DNA of 64,000 nucleotides from Poindextera sp963719975. GTDB lineage: Bacteria > Pseudomonadota > Alphaproteobacteria > Caulobacterales > Caulobacteraceae. Position 1 is the stretch's first letter; every line of letters begins with the position of its first letter. Made by a program: the position numbers and the translations under genes. The notes beneath the pieces were generated by a model. That model was given only the letters and a program-made list of their open reading frames with translations, was not told the origin of the DNA and searched no databases. Below are positions 48,823-57,827 of the stretch, piece by piece. The stretch is taken from NCBI GenBank assembly GCA_963719975.1, contig CAVRED010000008.1, forward strand, positions 1 through 64,000. Direction: 5' to 3'.

Positions 48823-50328
48823 ATGAACAAGCCGCCACGATCGCTGATCGTCTTTGTGCTCGCCGTCACGCTCGTGCGGCTTGCGGCGGCGGCGATCATC
48901 CCGCTCAGCGAGGACGAGGCCTACTACCGGCTTTGGGCCGAGCACCTGCAGCTGGGCTACTACGATCACCCCCCGATGATCGCCTGGTGGGTCCGCGCCG
49001 GCATGTCGGTCGCGGGCGACACGGCGCTTGGCGTGCGCCTCGCACCCGCGCTCTCGGCGGGCGTCGCCAGCCTGATCGTCTTCGATCTCGCCAGGACCTT
49101 GGGCGCCGTCGAAGCCACGGCCTCGCGCGCCGTGATCTGGTTCAACGCGACGCTGCTGGTCGGCGCCGGCGGCGCGCTGGCCGTGCCCGACGCGCCGAAC
49201 ATCCTGTTCTGGACCGCGAGCCTCGCCTGCCTGGCCAGGACCGACCGACCGCGGGCGGGCGGATGGTGGATCGCCGCCGGCGCCGCCGCGGGCCTGGCGA
49301 CGCTGTCGAAGTACTCCGCCCTTTTCATCGCGCCCGGTGTTCTTCTCTGGTTGCTCGTCAAGCCGAAGGGTTGGCGAGTGTTGCTCACGCCCTGGCCGTG
49401 GGCGGCCGGACTGGTCGCGGCGGCCCTGTTCGGGTTCAACGTCGCCTGGAACGCCGAGCACCACTGGGTGACCTTCATCAAGCAGTTTGGCCGCGCCGTT
49501 CCCACCGCGCTCTCGCCCACGAACCTGCTCGTCTTCCTCGCCAGCCAAGCGATCCTGATCACGCCGTCGATCGCCTGGTTCGCCGGCGCAGGCGCGGTCG
49601 CTTCCCTTCGCCGCCGGGCGCCCAAGCCGCTGTTCGACCTTTCGCTGCCCCTGGCGACGATCGCGCCGTTCCTCGCCTACCTCCTGATCCACGGCCTGCA
49701 CGACCGGGTCGAGGCGCACTGGCCGGCGCCGCTCTACCCCGCCATCGCGATCGTCGCCGCGGCCGGGGCCGAGATGGCCGGCGCGCGCGGGTATCTGCAT
49801 GGGCTGAGCGAGCGCGCCGCGCCGATCGGGCTTGCGATCTCGGCGCTGATCCTGCTGCACCTGGCCTGGCCGGCGAGCGACCTCTTCGGCCCGGCCGATC
49901 CGGCGCTGGGCTTTCGCGGCTGGCCCGACTTCGCCCGTCGCATCGAGGCCGTGCGCCTGGCCAATCACGCCGCCTGGGTAGGGACGCTGAGCTACGGGAC
50001 CACCGCCGAACTGGCCGCGAGCGGCCAGATCCACGCCCCGATCATCGAACTGCGCGAGCGGGACCGCTATCCGCCGAACGACGCCTCTTGGCGAGCGGAC
50101 CTCTCCCAGCCGGGCCTGGCGGTCGACCTCGCCGAGCGTGTGGCCGCCGCGCGGCTCGGGCGCTGTTTCGACAAGGCGCAAGATCTCGCCGGCGAGACGC
50201 GCGGCGATCCGGGCAAGCCGGGCATCGGCTATGCGGCGCAGCTTGTGAGCGGCGGCGCGCCGCCAAACGGCGACTGCGGGCCAAGGATCGCCCCCGGCGC
50301 CGCGCTCGCGCCCTCGGTCTCGGGCTGA
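48823..50328 (+). CDS. GT39/ArnT-like membrane glycosyltransferase
   Basis: 501 residues, intact, with about eleven predicted membrane helices. The first periplasmic loop holds the acidic motif SEDEAYYRLWAEHLQLGYYDHPP, the catalytic region of GT39/ArnT/PMT-type enzymes using polyprenyl-phosphate sugars. The C-terminal ~120 residues are soluble and periplasmic. It should glycosylate lipid A, a protein or a lipid. It starts 26 bp after the oxygenase and is followed at 3 bp by an MFS gene. Confidence 0.85.
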   Translation: MNKPPRSLIVFVLAVTLVRLAAAAIIPLSEDEAYYRLWAEHLQLGYYDHPPMIAWWVRAGMSVAGDTALGVRLAPALSAGVASLIVFDLARTLGAVEATASRAVIWFNATLLVGAGGALAVPDAPNILFWTASLACLARTDRPRAGGWWIAAGAAAGLATLSKYSALFIAPGVLLWLLVKPKGWRVLLTPWPWAAGLVAAALFGFNVAWNAEHHWVTFIKQFGRAVPTALSPTNLLVFLASQAILITPSIAWFAGAGAVASLRRRAPKPLFDLSLPLATIAPFLAYLLIHGLHDRVEAHWPAPLYPAIAIVAAAGAEMAGARGYLHGLSERAAPIGLAISALILLHLAWPASDLFGPADPALGFRGWPDFARRIEAVRLANHAAWVGTLSYGTTAELAASGQIHAPIIELRERDRYPPNDASWRADLSQPGLAVDLAERVAAARLGRCFDKAQDLAGETRGDPGKPGIGYAAQLVSGGAPPNGDCGPRIAPGAALAPSVSG

Positions 50329-50331
50329 CGC

Positions 50332-51738
50332 ATGGCGATACGCGAAACCGCAGGCACGGGATGGCGGGACCTGGTGTCCGACGGCCGGCTGCCTCGGTTC
50401 GCGCTGGTCTGCGCCGGGACCTGGCTCGCCGCCGCCGACGAGCTGGTCACCGCAACCGTCATGCCCAGCGCCGCGCGCGACATCGGCGGCTATTCGGCGT
50501 TCGGCTGGGCGGTTGCGATCTTCCTCTTGGGCTCGATCCTCGGCGGAGCCACGGCCGGGCGCCTCGCCTCTGCGATCGGCCTGAAGCGCGCCATGGCCAT
50601 CGCCGGCCTGGTCTACGCCGTAGGCTGCGCGGCCAGCGCCGCCGCCCCGGACATGGGGTTCTTCCTGGCCGGCCGGGTGGCGCAGGGATTGGGCGGCGGC
50701 TGGGTGGTCGGGCTCTCGTACGTCGCCTCGACGTCGCTCTTCCCCGAAGCGCTGTGGTCCAGGGTCTTGAGCGGCCTTGCCGGCGTATGGGGCGTGGCCA
50801 CCCTGTTCGGCCCCTTGATCGGGGGCCTCTTCGCCCAGGCCGGGTTCTGGCGCGGCGCGTTCTGGATCTTCGCCGTCCAGGGCGTCGCCTTCATCGCCGC
50901 CACCGCCGCCCTGGTGCCGAAGGGCGCGAGCGCCGGCGACGGCGCATCCGCGCGCCTGCCGCTGGCGCAGATTCTGGTGCTGGCGCTCAGCGTCGGCGCC
51001 ATCGGCGCGGCGGGCCTTCTGCCATCGCCAGGTGAGAAGGGCGCCGCGGCCGTGGCCGGGATCGTCCTCCTCCTGCTCTTCATCCGGATCGACAGCCGTG
51101 CGCCGGCGAGCCTCTTGCCGCGCGACGTCGCCCGCGTCGGGAGCGCGGCGGCCGCGGGCCTCTTCATGGTCTTCGCGCTCAACGCCGCCACAACCGCCTT
51201 CGCCGTCTACGGCAGCGCGCTGATGCAGAAGCTGTACGGCGTGCCGCCCATCGTCGCGGGCTATGTGCTGGGCGGCGGGGCCATGGGCTGGACACTGACC
51301 GCGCTGGTCGTCGCGGGACGGGGTTTTGCGCGAGGCTTCATCCGCATCGGCGTCGGCATGATCGCGTTTGCCCAGGCGGCGATGATGGTCGCCGTGCCGC
51401 ACGGCTCGATCGCGGCCATCGCCGCCCTGGTGTTCACCTCCGGGGCCGGATTTGGCCTGATGTGGGCCTTCGTGGCGGCGCGGATCGTCGCCAACACCGT
51501 CGAATCCGAGCGCGCGCTGGCGTCGGGCGCGGTTCCCACGGCGTCCATGATCGGCGCGGCGGTGGCCGCTGCGGCGGCGGGGTCGATCGCCACCGGTCTC
51601 GGCGTCGGCCGCGGCATGAGCCTCGACGTCGCGCGAACGGCAGGCTTTTGGCTGTTCGCCGCCTTCACGCCGCTGATGATCGCCGCCCTGGTAAGCGCAT
51701 GGCGGCTGACCTCGACGCGGTTCGTCGAGGCGGCCTGA
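50332..51738 (+). CDS. MFS transporter (drug exporter-like)
   Basis: 468 residues, intact, with about 13-14 hydrophobic helices. The loop after helix 2 has GRLASAIGLKRAM (MFS motif A), and RVAQGLGGGWVVGLSYV fits motif B. The start ADELVTATVMPSAARDIGG resembles the LDxTIVNVALP box of DHA2 exporters. It may secrete a product of the PLP-enzyme cluster that follows at 96 bp. Confidence 0.84.
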   Translation: MAIRETAGTGWRDLVSDGRLPRFALVCAGTWLAAADELVTATVMPSAARDIGGYSAFGWAVAIFLLGSILGGATAGRLASAIGLKRAMAIAGLVYAVGCAASAAAPDMGFFLAGRVAQGLGGGWVVGLSYVASTSLFPEALWSRVLSGLAGVWGVATLFGPLIGGLFAQAGFWRGAFWIFAVQGVAFIAATAALVPKGASAGDGASARLPLAQILVLALSVGAIGAAGLLPSPGEKGAAAVAGIVLLLLFIRIDSRAPASLLPRDVARVGSAAAAGLFMVFALNAATTAFAVYGSALMQKLYGVPPIVAGYVLGGGAMGWTLTALVVAGRGFARGFIRIGVGMIAFAQAAMMVAVPHGSIAAIAALVFTSGAGFGLMWAFVAARIVANTVESERALASGAVPTASMIGAAVAAAAAGSIATGLGVGRGMSLDVARTAGFWLFAAFTPLMIAALVSAWRLTSTRFVEAA

Positions 51739-51834
51739 GCCTGAGAAGGGCGACAACGCCGGCGTGTTAAGGAGATCGGAACCGGCGACGCCGAATCTGG
51801 CATTCATCGCCGGCGCCGGAGGAACGGAGCGGCC

Positions 51835-53272
51835 TTGGACGGCAAGCGCGATCTCGATCCGACCGACTGGCGCGCCACGCGCGCGCAGGGCCACCGGATG
51901 CTCGACGACCTGTTCGACCACCTGGAGCATCTGCGGCGCGTCCCCGTCTGGCGACCGATCCCGCCGGAGGTCCGGCGCCGGTTCCGCGCCGGCGTCCCGG
52001 CAGAGCCGACGTCGCTGGAAGAGGCGCACGCGATCTTCATGCGCGATGTCCTGCCCTATGGCGGCGGAAACCTGCATCCCGGCTTCATGGGCTGGGTCCA
52101 GGGCGCGGGCACGCCGGTGGGCATGCTGGCCGAGATGCTGGCCGCGGGCCTGAACGCCAACCTGGGCGGACGCGACCACATGCCGATCGAGGTCGAGCGG
52201 CAGGTGATCGACTGGCTGCGCGAACTGGTCGGTTTCCCAGAAGGACGCGGGCGGCCTGCTGGTCACCGGCGCCTCGATGGCCAACTTCATTGGCCTGCTG
52301 GTCGCCCGCCAGCGCGCCCTGGGCGCTGACGTTCGGCGCAAGGGGCTGAGCGGCGCGCGCCTGACCGGGTACGCCTCGATCGCCACGCACAGCTGCGTGC
52401 CCCGCGCCTTCGAGATGGCCGGGCTGGGCAGCGAGGCCCTGCGGCGCCTGCCGATCGATTCGTCCCATCGCATCGACCTTGGCGCGCTGCGCGCCGCGAT
52501 CGCGGCGGACCGGCGCGCGGGGCTGACGCCCTTCCTCCTGGTCGGCAATGCCGGGACGGTGGACGTGGGCGCGATCGACGACCTGGCCGCGATGGCCGAG
52601 ATCGCGCGGAGCGAGGGCCTCCACTTCCACATCGACGGGGCGTTCGGAGCGCTTGGCGTGCTTGCGCCGGAGCTGCGGCCGCTGCTGGTCGGCCTCGACC
52701 GCGCCAACTCGCTGGCCTTCGACCTGCACAAGTGGGCGCAAGTTCCCTACGACGCCGGCGTCATCCTGGTCCGCGACGGCGCGCTGCAGCGCGCGACATT
52801 CGCCACCGACGCCGCTTATCTGCAGCGCGACCGGCGCGGGATGGCCGGCGGCGACTGGTGGCCCTGCGACGACGGGCCGGAGCTGTCGCGCGGCTTTCGC
52901 GCGCTCAAGGCCTGGTTCACGCTGAAGGTGCTGGGAACCGATGCGCTGGGCGCGGCGATCGCGCGCAGCTGCGCCCTGGCGAAGGACCTGGAGCGACGCA
53001 TCGCCGCCACGCCGCAGCTGGAGCTTCTGGCGCCCGTGGCGCTGAACATCGTCTGCTTCCGCTATGCGTGCGACGACGCCGACCGGGTCAACCGCGCGAT
53101 CGTCGCCGACCTGCAGGAGGCCGGCGAGGTGGCCCCGTCGCTGACCGTCATCGACGGCAAGGTCGCCATCCGCGCCGCCCTCTTCAACCACCGCAGCGAC
53201 GAGCGCGACATCGAGGCGCTGGTGCGCGGGGTGCTCGCGTTCGGCGACGCCGCGCGGAAGGGCGTTGCATGA
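51835..53272 (+). CDS. Pyridoxal-phosphate group II amino acid decarboxylase, frameshifted
   Basis: About 478 residues, starting at TTG with GGAGG 11-15 bases upstream. YGGGNLHPGFMGWVQGAG and LNANLGGRDHMPIEVERQ are typical of aromatic-L-amino-acid/tyrosine decarboxylases. TGASMANFIGLLVARQ, GNAGTVDVGAIDDL, HIDGAFGALGV and the PLP-lysine FDLHKWAQVPYDAG follow. It would decarboxylate an amino acid to an amine. One frame change lies near 52248. The stop overlaps the next start by four bases (ATGA), so the two proteins are made together. Confidence 0.85.
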
Positions 53273-54438
53273 GCGCCTCGCCCGCCGAGGTGATCGGCGT
53301 CGCCCGCCTCGCGCGCATGGTCTTCGAGGGCGTTCCGGTGGAGCCGCTGTTCGAGCGGCTGAAGGCCCGCGCCCAAGCCGCGCCCGACGACGCCGGGGCG
53401 CTGATGGACCTGGCCACCCTGCTTCTGCTCTCCGGACAGCAGGACGTCGGCCTCGGTCTGCAGGCGCAGGCGCTGGCCATGCAGCGGACGTTCGTCCGCC
53501 GCGCCCGCGCGGGCGGCGACCTGACGCTGCTCGCCATCGTCGCGCCTGGCGACCTGATGGCGAACACGCCGCTCGACTTCCTCATCGAGGAGGCCGCGAT
53601 CGACCTCGTCAGCCTGTACGCGGAGCCTGACGGCGGGCTTGCCGACGCCCCGCCGCACGACGTCGCCTTCCTCGGCATCGGCGAGTCGGAGGCGAACCGC
53701 ACCGTGCTGGAAGGCGTCGCGGCGGCGCTAGCGCGCTGGCCGAGGCCGGTGCTGAACGGCGATCCGCGCCTGATCCAGCGCCTGAGCCGCGACAGCGTCA
53801 GCGCGGCCATGGCGGAGACCCCCGGGCTGGTCGCACCACAGGCCGTGCGCGCGAGCCGGGCCGACCTGCAAGCCCTGGCCGGCGGCCGCTGTCCGGCAAG
53901 TCCGTTCCCTGTCCTCGTCCGGCCGATCGCCTCGCACGCCGGCGCCGGCCTCGCGCGGATGGACGATGCGGCGGCGATCGCGCCCTACCTCGCCGAGCGG
54001 ACGGAAGAGGTGTTCTACGTCTGCCCGTTCGTCGACTACGCAGGCCCCGACGGTCTCTATCGCAAGCAGCGCATCGCCCTGATCCGCGGGCGGCCGTTCG
54101 TCTGCCACCTGGCGATCTCCGAGCACTGGATGGTGCACTACCTGAATGCGGGCATGGCCGAAAACCCCGGCCGCCGCGCCGAAGAGGCGGCCTTCATGGC
54201 CGGTTTCGACGAGGGCTTCGCGGTGCGGCACGCCGATGCGTTCGCCGCCCTGCACGCGCGGCTCGGCCTCGACTACATGGGGATCGACTGCGCCGAGCTG
54301 CCCGATGGGCGCCTGCTGCTGTTCGAGGCGGACACCGCGATGATCGTGCACGCGATGGATCCGCCGGACCTGTTCGCCTACAAGGCCGCGCCGATGCGCA
54401 AGCTGTTCGCCGCCTTCGAGGCGATGCTGCGCAGCTAG
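53269..54438 (+). CDS. ATP-grasp-like ligase of unknown substrate
   Basis: 389 residues, intact. The N-terminal ~75 residues are helical and TPR-like (DDAGALMDLATLLLLSGQQDVGLGL). The C-terminal half resembles RimK-type ATP-grasp enzymes: FPVLVRPIASHAGAGL, QRIALIRGRPFVCHLAI, then GLDYMGIDCAELPDGRLLLFEADTAM, matching the D-x-E metal site near the end of the fold. It probably joins a carboxylate to an amine. Coupled by ATGA to the decarboxylase, it could act on that amine or its precursor. Confidence 0.65.
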   Translation: MSASPAEVIGVARLARMVFEGVPVEPLFERLKARAQAAPDDAGALMDLATLLLLSGQQDVGLGLQAQALAMQRTFVRRARAGGDLTLLAIVAPGDLMANTPLDFLIEEAAIDLVSLYAEPDGGLADAPPHDVAFLGIGESEANRTVLEGVAAALARWPRPVLNGDPRLIQRLSRDSVSAAMAETPGLVAPQAVRASRADLQALAGGRCPASPFPVLVRPIASHAGAGLARMDDAAAIAPYLAERTEEVFYVCPFVDYAGPDGLYRKQRIALIRGRPFVCHLAISEHWMVHYLNAGMAENPGRRAEEAAFMAGFDEGFAVRHADAFAALHARLGLDYMGIDCAELPDGRLLLFEADTAMIVHAMDPPDLFAYKAAPMRKLFAAFEAMLRS

Positions 54439-55974
54439 CCCCGCGAGCCGACCGCCCGCGACACCCGATCGAGCGCCGCCAGCGCGCGCGAGAGCACCGC
54501 CGATGCGTCTCCGCCGGGCGCGAGGGCCTCGGTCACCAGCCTTGCGCTGTTGCAGAGGCGCAGCGCCGCCACCGGCTGACCGTCGCGCTCGCCGCAGCGA
54601 ACCGGCTGGCCGAGCCGGGTGCGCCCGACGCCGGCCAGCGAGCGATAGATCGCATCGGTCTCGGCCAGGCCAAGGTAGCCCTGGCGTCCGGCAACGGTGT
54701 GACGGAGCAGGAAAGGAAGGATGGTGGCGCTGCGGTCCCAGCTGGTGAAGGCGCCGATCGCGCTGCGGTCGAGGCGGCGCGCCGGCAGCGGCTCGAACGC
54801 CGGGTCGTCGGCCAGGCGCTGCCGGACGACGCGGGCGAAGGTGCGCATGAAGCCCTCGACTTCGGGCTGCGGCAGCGCGCGGAAGGCGGCGAGCTCGGCC
54901 AGGGCCGCCTCCCAGCGCAACAGGAGGCCGAAGTTCGCCGCCTCGGGCAGGCTGGCGGCGGCCACCCAGCCTTGCGGCCAGTCGGCGCGCGCGGAATAGG
55001 CGCCGAGGCCCTTGGGCAGGAGCCGGCTGGAGAGACGCTCGGCCGCGCTCGCGGGCACAAGGAGCGCGCCCGAGAAGGTGGGACCGGTGAGGAACTTCGA
55101 GCCCGTCACCGCGACCATGAAGTCCTGCGCCAGGTAGGCTCTGAGGGTCTCGGGCGAGAGGCGGAACTGGCAGGCGTCGACCATGATCTCGAGCGTGCGC
55201 GGGAAGCGCCGCGCGAGGGCGAGCGCGGTCTCCGGGCTGGGCGAGATCAAGCCGGTCTTCGACACATCGGCGATGCTGAGCAGGGCGCGCCGGCCCGCCT
55301 TGGACGCGGCGTGCACGGCGGCGTCGAGCGCCGCCTCGATGTCGGCCGCCGGCCTGAAGTCGCCCGTCGGGCTCGCGGGCGGGGACGGCGAGGAACTCCG
55401 CGTGGGCGCCGAGCGGGGCCCCCTGCACGACGCTGTCGCCGAGCGCGGTTACGGTCGAGAAGTGCCGGCCGGCCAGCGCCGCCGGTACGCCGCTGCCCGT
55501 CTCCTCCGGCTCGACATCGAGGCAGAGCAGCGGATGCTCGGGCGTGCCGCCCAAAAGGGCGGCGGCCAAAAGGTGGAGGTCGGTGCCGGAAGCGGCGAAG
55601 ACGACGCCGAGCTCCGGGATCGATTGAAGCCCGCAGAGCCGCACGAGCCGCTCGCGGATACGCCCGAGTTCACGGGCGTAGACCAGGCCCGGCCGTTCTC
55701 GGCCGATCTCGCCGGCCAGCCGGTCGCGCAGAGCCTGGGCCGCCACATAGCCGCGCGCCGAGACGCTCGAGGCCGTCGACGACCCGAAGTCGCAGACCCC
55801 GTCCTCGGGCGTCGGCGAGCAGCCGTACTGGTTGAGGCCGGTCGTCGGATCGAGGCGGATGCGCGCATCGCCGCCGTCGACGAGGAGAGCCTCGACGGCG
55901 ACAAGGCCGGACGCGGGTCGGCCGGCTTCATACGCCGGCTCGGCGCCTGCCGCGTGGTCGAACGCCTCCGTCAT
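54435..55974 (-). CDS. PLP-dependent aminotransferase class V-like enzyme, frameshifted
   Basis: About 513 residues. It opens MTEAFDHAAGAEPAYEAG; then LDPTTGLNQYGCSPTP, FGSSTASSVSARGYV and VFAASGTDLHLLAAALL lead into the PLP fold. The second part has LLSIADVSKTGLISPSPE, VDACQFRLSPE (the PLP-contact D-x-x-Q) and VTGSKFLTGPTFSGALLVP with the PLP lysine. A frame change near 55378 splits it. Reaction unknown. Its 3' end overlaps the ATP-grasp gene by 4 bp in convergent orientation, so the three genes form one unit of possible joint function. Confidence 0.72.
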
Positions 55975-56129
55975 CGGTAGCCCGCGCCCCAGCGATGCAT
56001 CGCGCCGAACCTGCGCCGCGGGTGCTTGCGAGACGATTAATCCATCGCGTGTGCGCGAGCGTAACTGGGGTGACGTCTCGCGGCATGGCCGACTAGACTG
56101 GCACAACCGAAAGCGGTGGAGAGCAAGCG

Positions 56130-56996
56130 ATGTCGGCGAGCGAGGCGACCCTGCCGGCGGCTCCGGCCAAGACCAAACGGCCGCGCGAAGTGATCTACCG
56201 CCACAGCCTCATCGTGCGCGTCACCCACTGGATCAACGTGCTCGCCATCAGCCTCCTGATCATGAGCGGCGCGCAGATCTTCAACGCCCACCCTCGCCTG
56301 TACTGGGGCGCCTATGGCGCCGACGCCGACAAGCCGATCTTCGAGATGTCCGCCGCGAACGGCCCGAACGGGCGGCTGACCGGCGCGACCTCGATCGGCC
56401 CGCTCAAGTTCGACACGACCGGCGTCTTCGGGGTCTCGAGCGGCCCGGGCGGCGGTCAGGAGGTGCGCGGGTTCCCAGGCTGGCTGACCCTGCCGAGCTG
56501 GCGCGACCTGGCCGTCGGCCGGCGCTGGCATTTCTTCCTGGCCTGGCTCTTCGTCGCCAATGGCTTGATTTATCTGGTGTTCGGCTTCCTGAACGGCCAC
56601 TTCGGACGCGATCTGGCGCCCGGCCGCGACCAGATCCGCCCGCGCCATATCGTGGCGAGCATCTGGGACCACATCCGGCTGAAGCACCCGACCGGCGAAG
56701 AGGCCAAGCGCTACAACATCCTGCAGAAGCTGGCCTATCTCGGGGTCATCTTCCTGCTGTTGCCCCTCATGGTCGCGACCGGGCTGACGATGTCGCCAGG
56801 CGTCGACGCCGTCGCGCCCTGGCTGCTCACCCTGTTCGGCGGACGGCAGTCGGCGCGCACCATCCACTTCATCTGCGCCAACCTCATCGTGCTGTTCGTG
56901 CTCGTGCACGTGGTCGAGGTCTTCCTCGCCGGGGTCGTGAACGAGATCGGCTCGATGATCACCGGCCGCTATGCCGTGCCCGAGGACCATGCATGA
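56130..56996 (+). CDS. Cytochrome b561-type membrane subunit
   Basis: 288 residues with four or five membrane helices. Haem-ligand histidines lie in LIVRVTHWINVLAISLL, GRRWHFFLAWLF and RTIHFICANLIVLFVLVHVVEV, the pattern of PF01292 cytochrome b subunits (thiosulfate reductase/formate dehydrogenase type). It should exchange electrons with quinone for the exported molybdoenzyme encoded next, whose start overlaps its stop by four bases (ATGA). Confidence 0.88.
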   Translation: MSASEATLPAAPAKTKRPREVIYRHSLIVRVTHWINVLAISLLIMSGAQIFNAHPRLYWGAYGADADKPIFEMSAANGPNGRLTGATSIGPLKFDTTGVFGVSSGPGGGQEVRGFPGWLTLPSWRDLAVGRRWHFFLAWLFVANGLIYLVFGFLNGHFGRDLAPGRDQIRPRHIVASIWDHIRLKHPTGEEAKRYNILQKLAYLGVIFLLLPLMVATGLTMSPGVDAVAPWLLTLFGGRQSARTIHFICANLIVLFVLVHVVEVFLAGVVNEIGSMITGRYAVPEDHA

Positions 56997-57763
56997 AGAG
57001 CCGGCTCATCCTTTCCCGCCGCGGCCTGATCGCGACGGCGTCGGCCGGCGTCGGCGGCCTGCTGCTGGCCGGCTGCGACCGTTTGTCTCGCGCGCCGACG
57101 TTCCAGAACCTGATCGGCTCGGCCCAGGGCCTGACCTATCGCGCGCAACGGCTTCTGCAGATCGACCAGCCGCTGGCCCACGAGTTCTCGGCCAAGGACA
57201 TCTCGCCGGTGTTCAAGCTGAACGGCTCGATCCAGCCCGGCGGCGGCGCCTACCACGCGCTCGTGGCGGACAATTTCGCCAGCTACAGCCTGACGGTCGG
57301 CGGCCTTGTCGCCCGCCCGCTGCAGCTCTCGCTCGCCCAGCTGAAGCAGATGCCGGCGCGCACGCAGATCACCCGCCACGACTGCGTCGAGGGCTGGAGC
57401 GCGATCGGCCAATGGAGCGGCGTGATGCTCGGCCCGTTGCTCAACACGGCCGGCCTCATGCCCAACGCCCGCTACATCGTGTTCAACTGCGCCGACGAAC
57501 TCGCCCCGGGATCGCCCTACTACGAGAGCATCGATCTGATCGACGCCTTCCACCCCCAGACGATCCTGGCCTATGCGCTCAACGGAGCGCCGCTGGAGGT
57601 CGGCCACGGCGCGCCGCTGCGCCTGCGCGTCGAGCGGCAGCTGGGCTACAAGCAGGCCAAGTTCGTCATGGGCATCCAGGCGGTCGACCGGCTGGACAAC
57701 ATCCAGGGCGGCAAAGGCGGCTTCTGGGAGGATCGCGGCTACGAATGGTACGCCGGGATTTGA
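56993..57763 (+). CDS. YedY/MsrP-like molybdopterin oxidoreductase with a Tat lipoprotein signal
   Basis: 256 residues, intact. The start MKSRLILSRRGLIATASAG with twin arginines continues to LLLAGC, so it looks like a Tat-exported lipoprotein rather than a soluble periplasmic protein. The molybdenum-ligating Cys is in ITRHDCVEGWSAIGQW, followed by YYESIDLIDAFHPQTILAYALNG and GAPLRLRVERQLGYKQAKFV, all typical of the sulfite-oxidase-like YedY family. The family reduces methionine sulfoxide or related oxides. The partner cytochrome b is encoded just upstream. Confidence 0.87.
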   Translation: MKSRLILSRRGLIATASAGVGGLLLAGCDRLSRAPTFQNLIGSAQGLTYRAQRLLQIDQPLAHEFSAKDISPVFKLNGSIQPGGGAYHALVADNFASYSLTVGGLVARPLQLSLAQLKQMPARTQITRHDCVEGWSAIGQWSGVMLGPLLNTAGLMPNARYIVFNCADELAPGSPYYESIDLIDAFHPQTILAYALNGAPLEVGHGAPLRLRVERQLGYKQAKFVMGIQAVDRLDNIQGGKGGFWEDRGYEWYAGI

Positions 57764-57827
57764 CTTAAGCCTCGATCAAGCCGTTTTACGGCATGAAGCT
57801 ACCAGCCCAAATCGAGGAGTAGACGAC

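Noticed and set aside
48664..52731. A 1355-codon open frame on the minus strand
   Set aside because: It is the antisense shadow of four well-supported plus-strand genes (GT39, MFS, decarboxylase and oxygenase ends). It is Arg/Gly/Ala-rich without domains, a known artefact of very GC-rich DNA.
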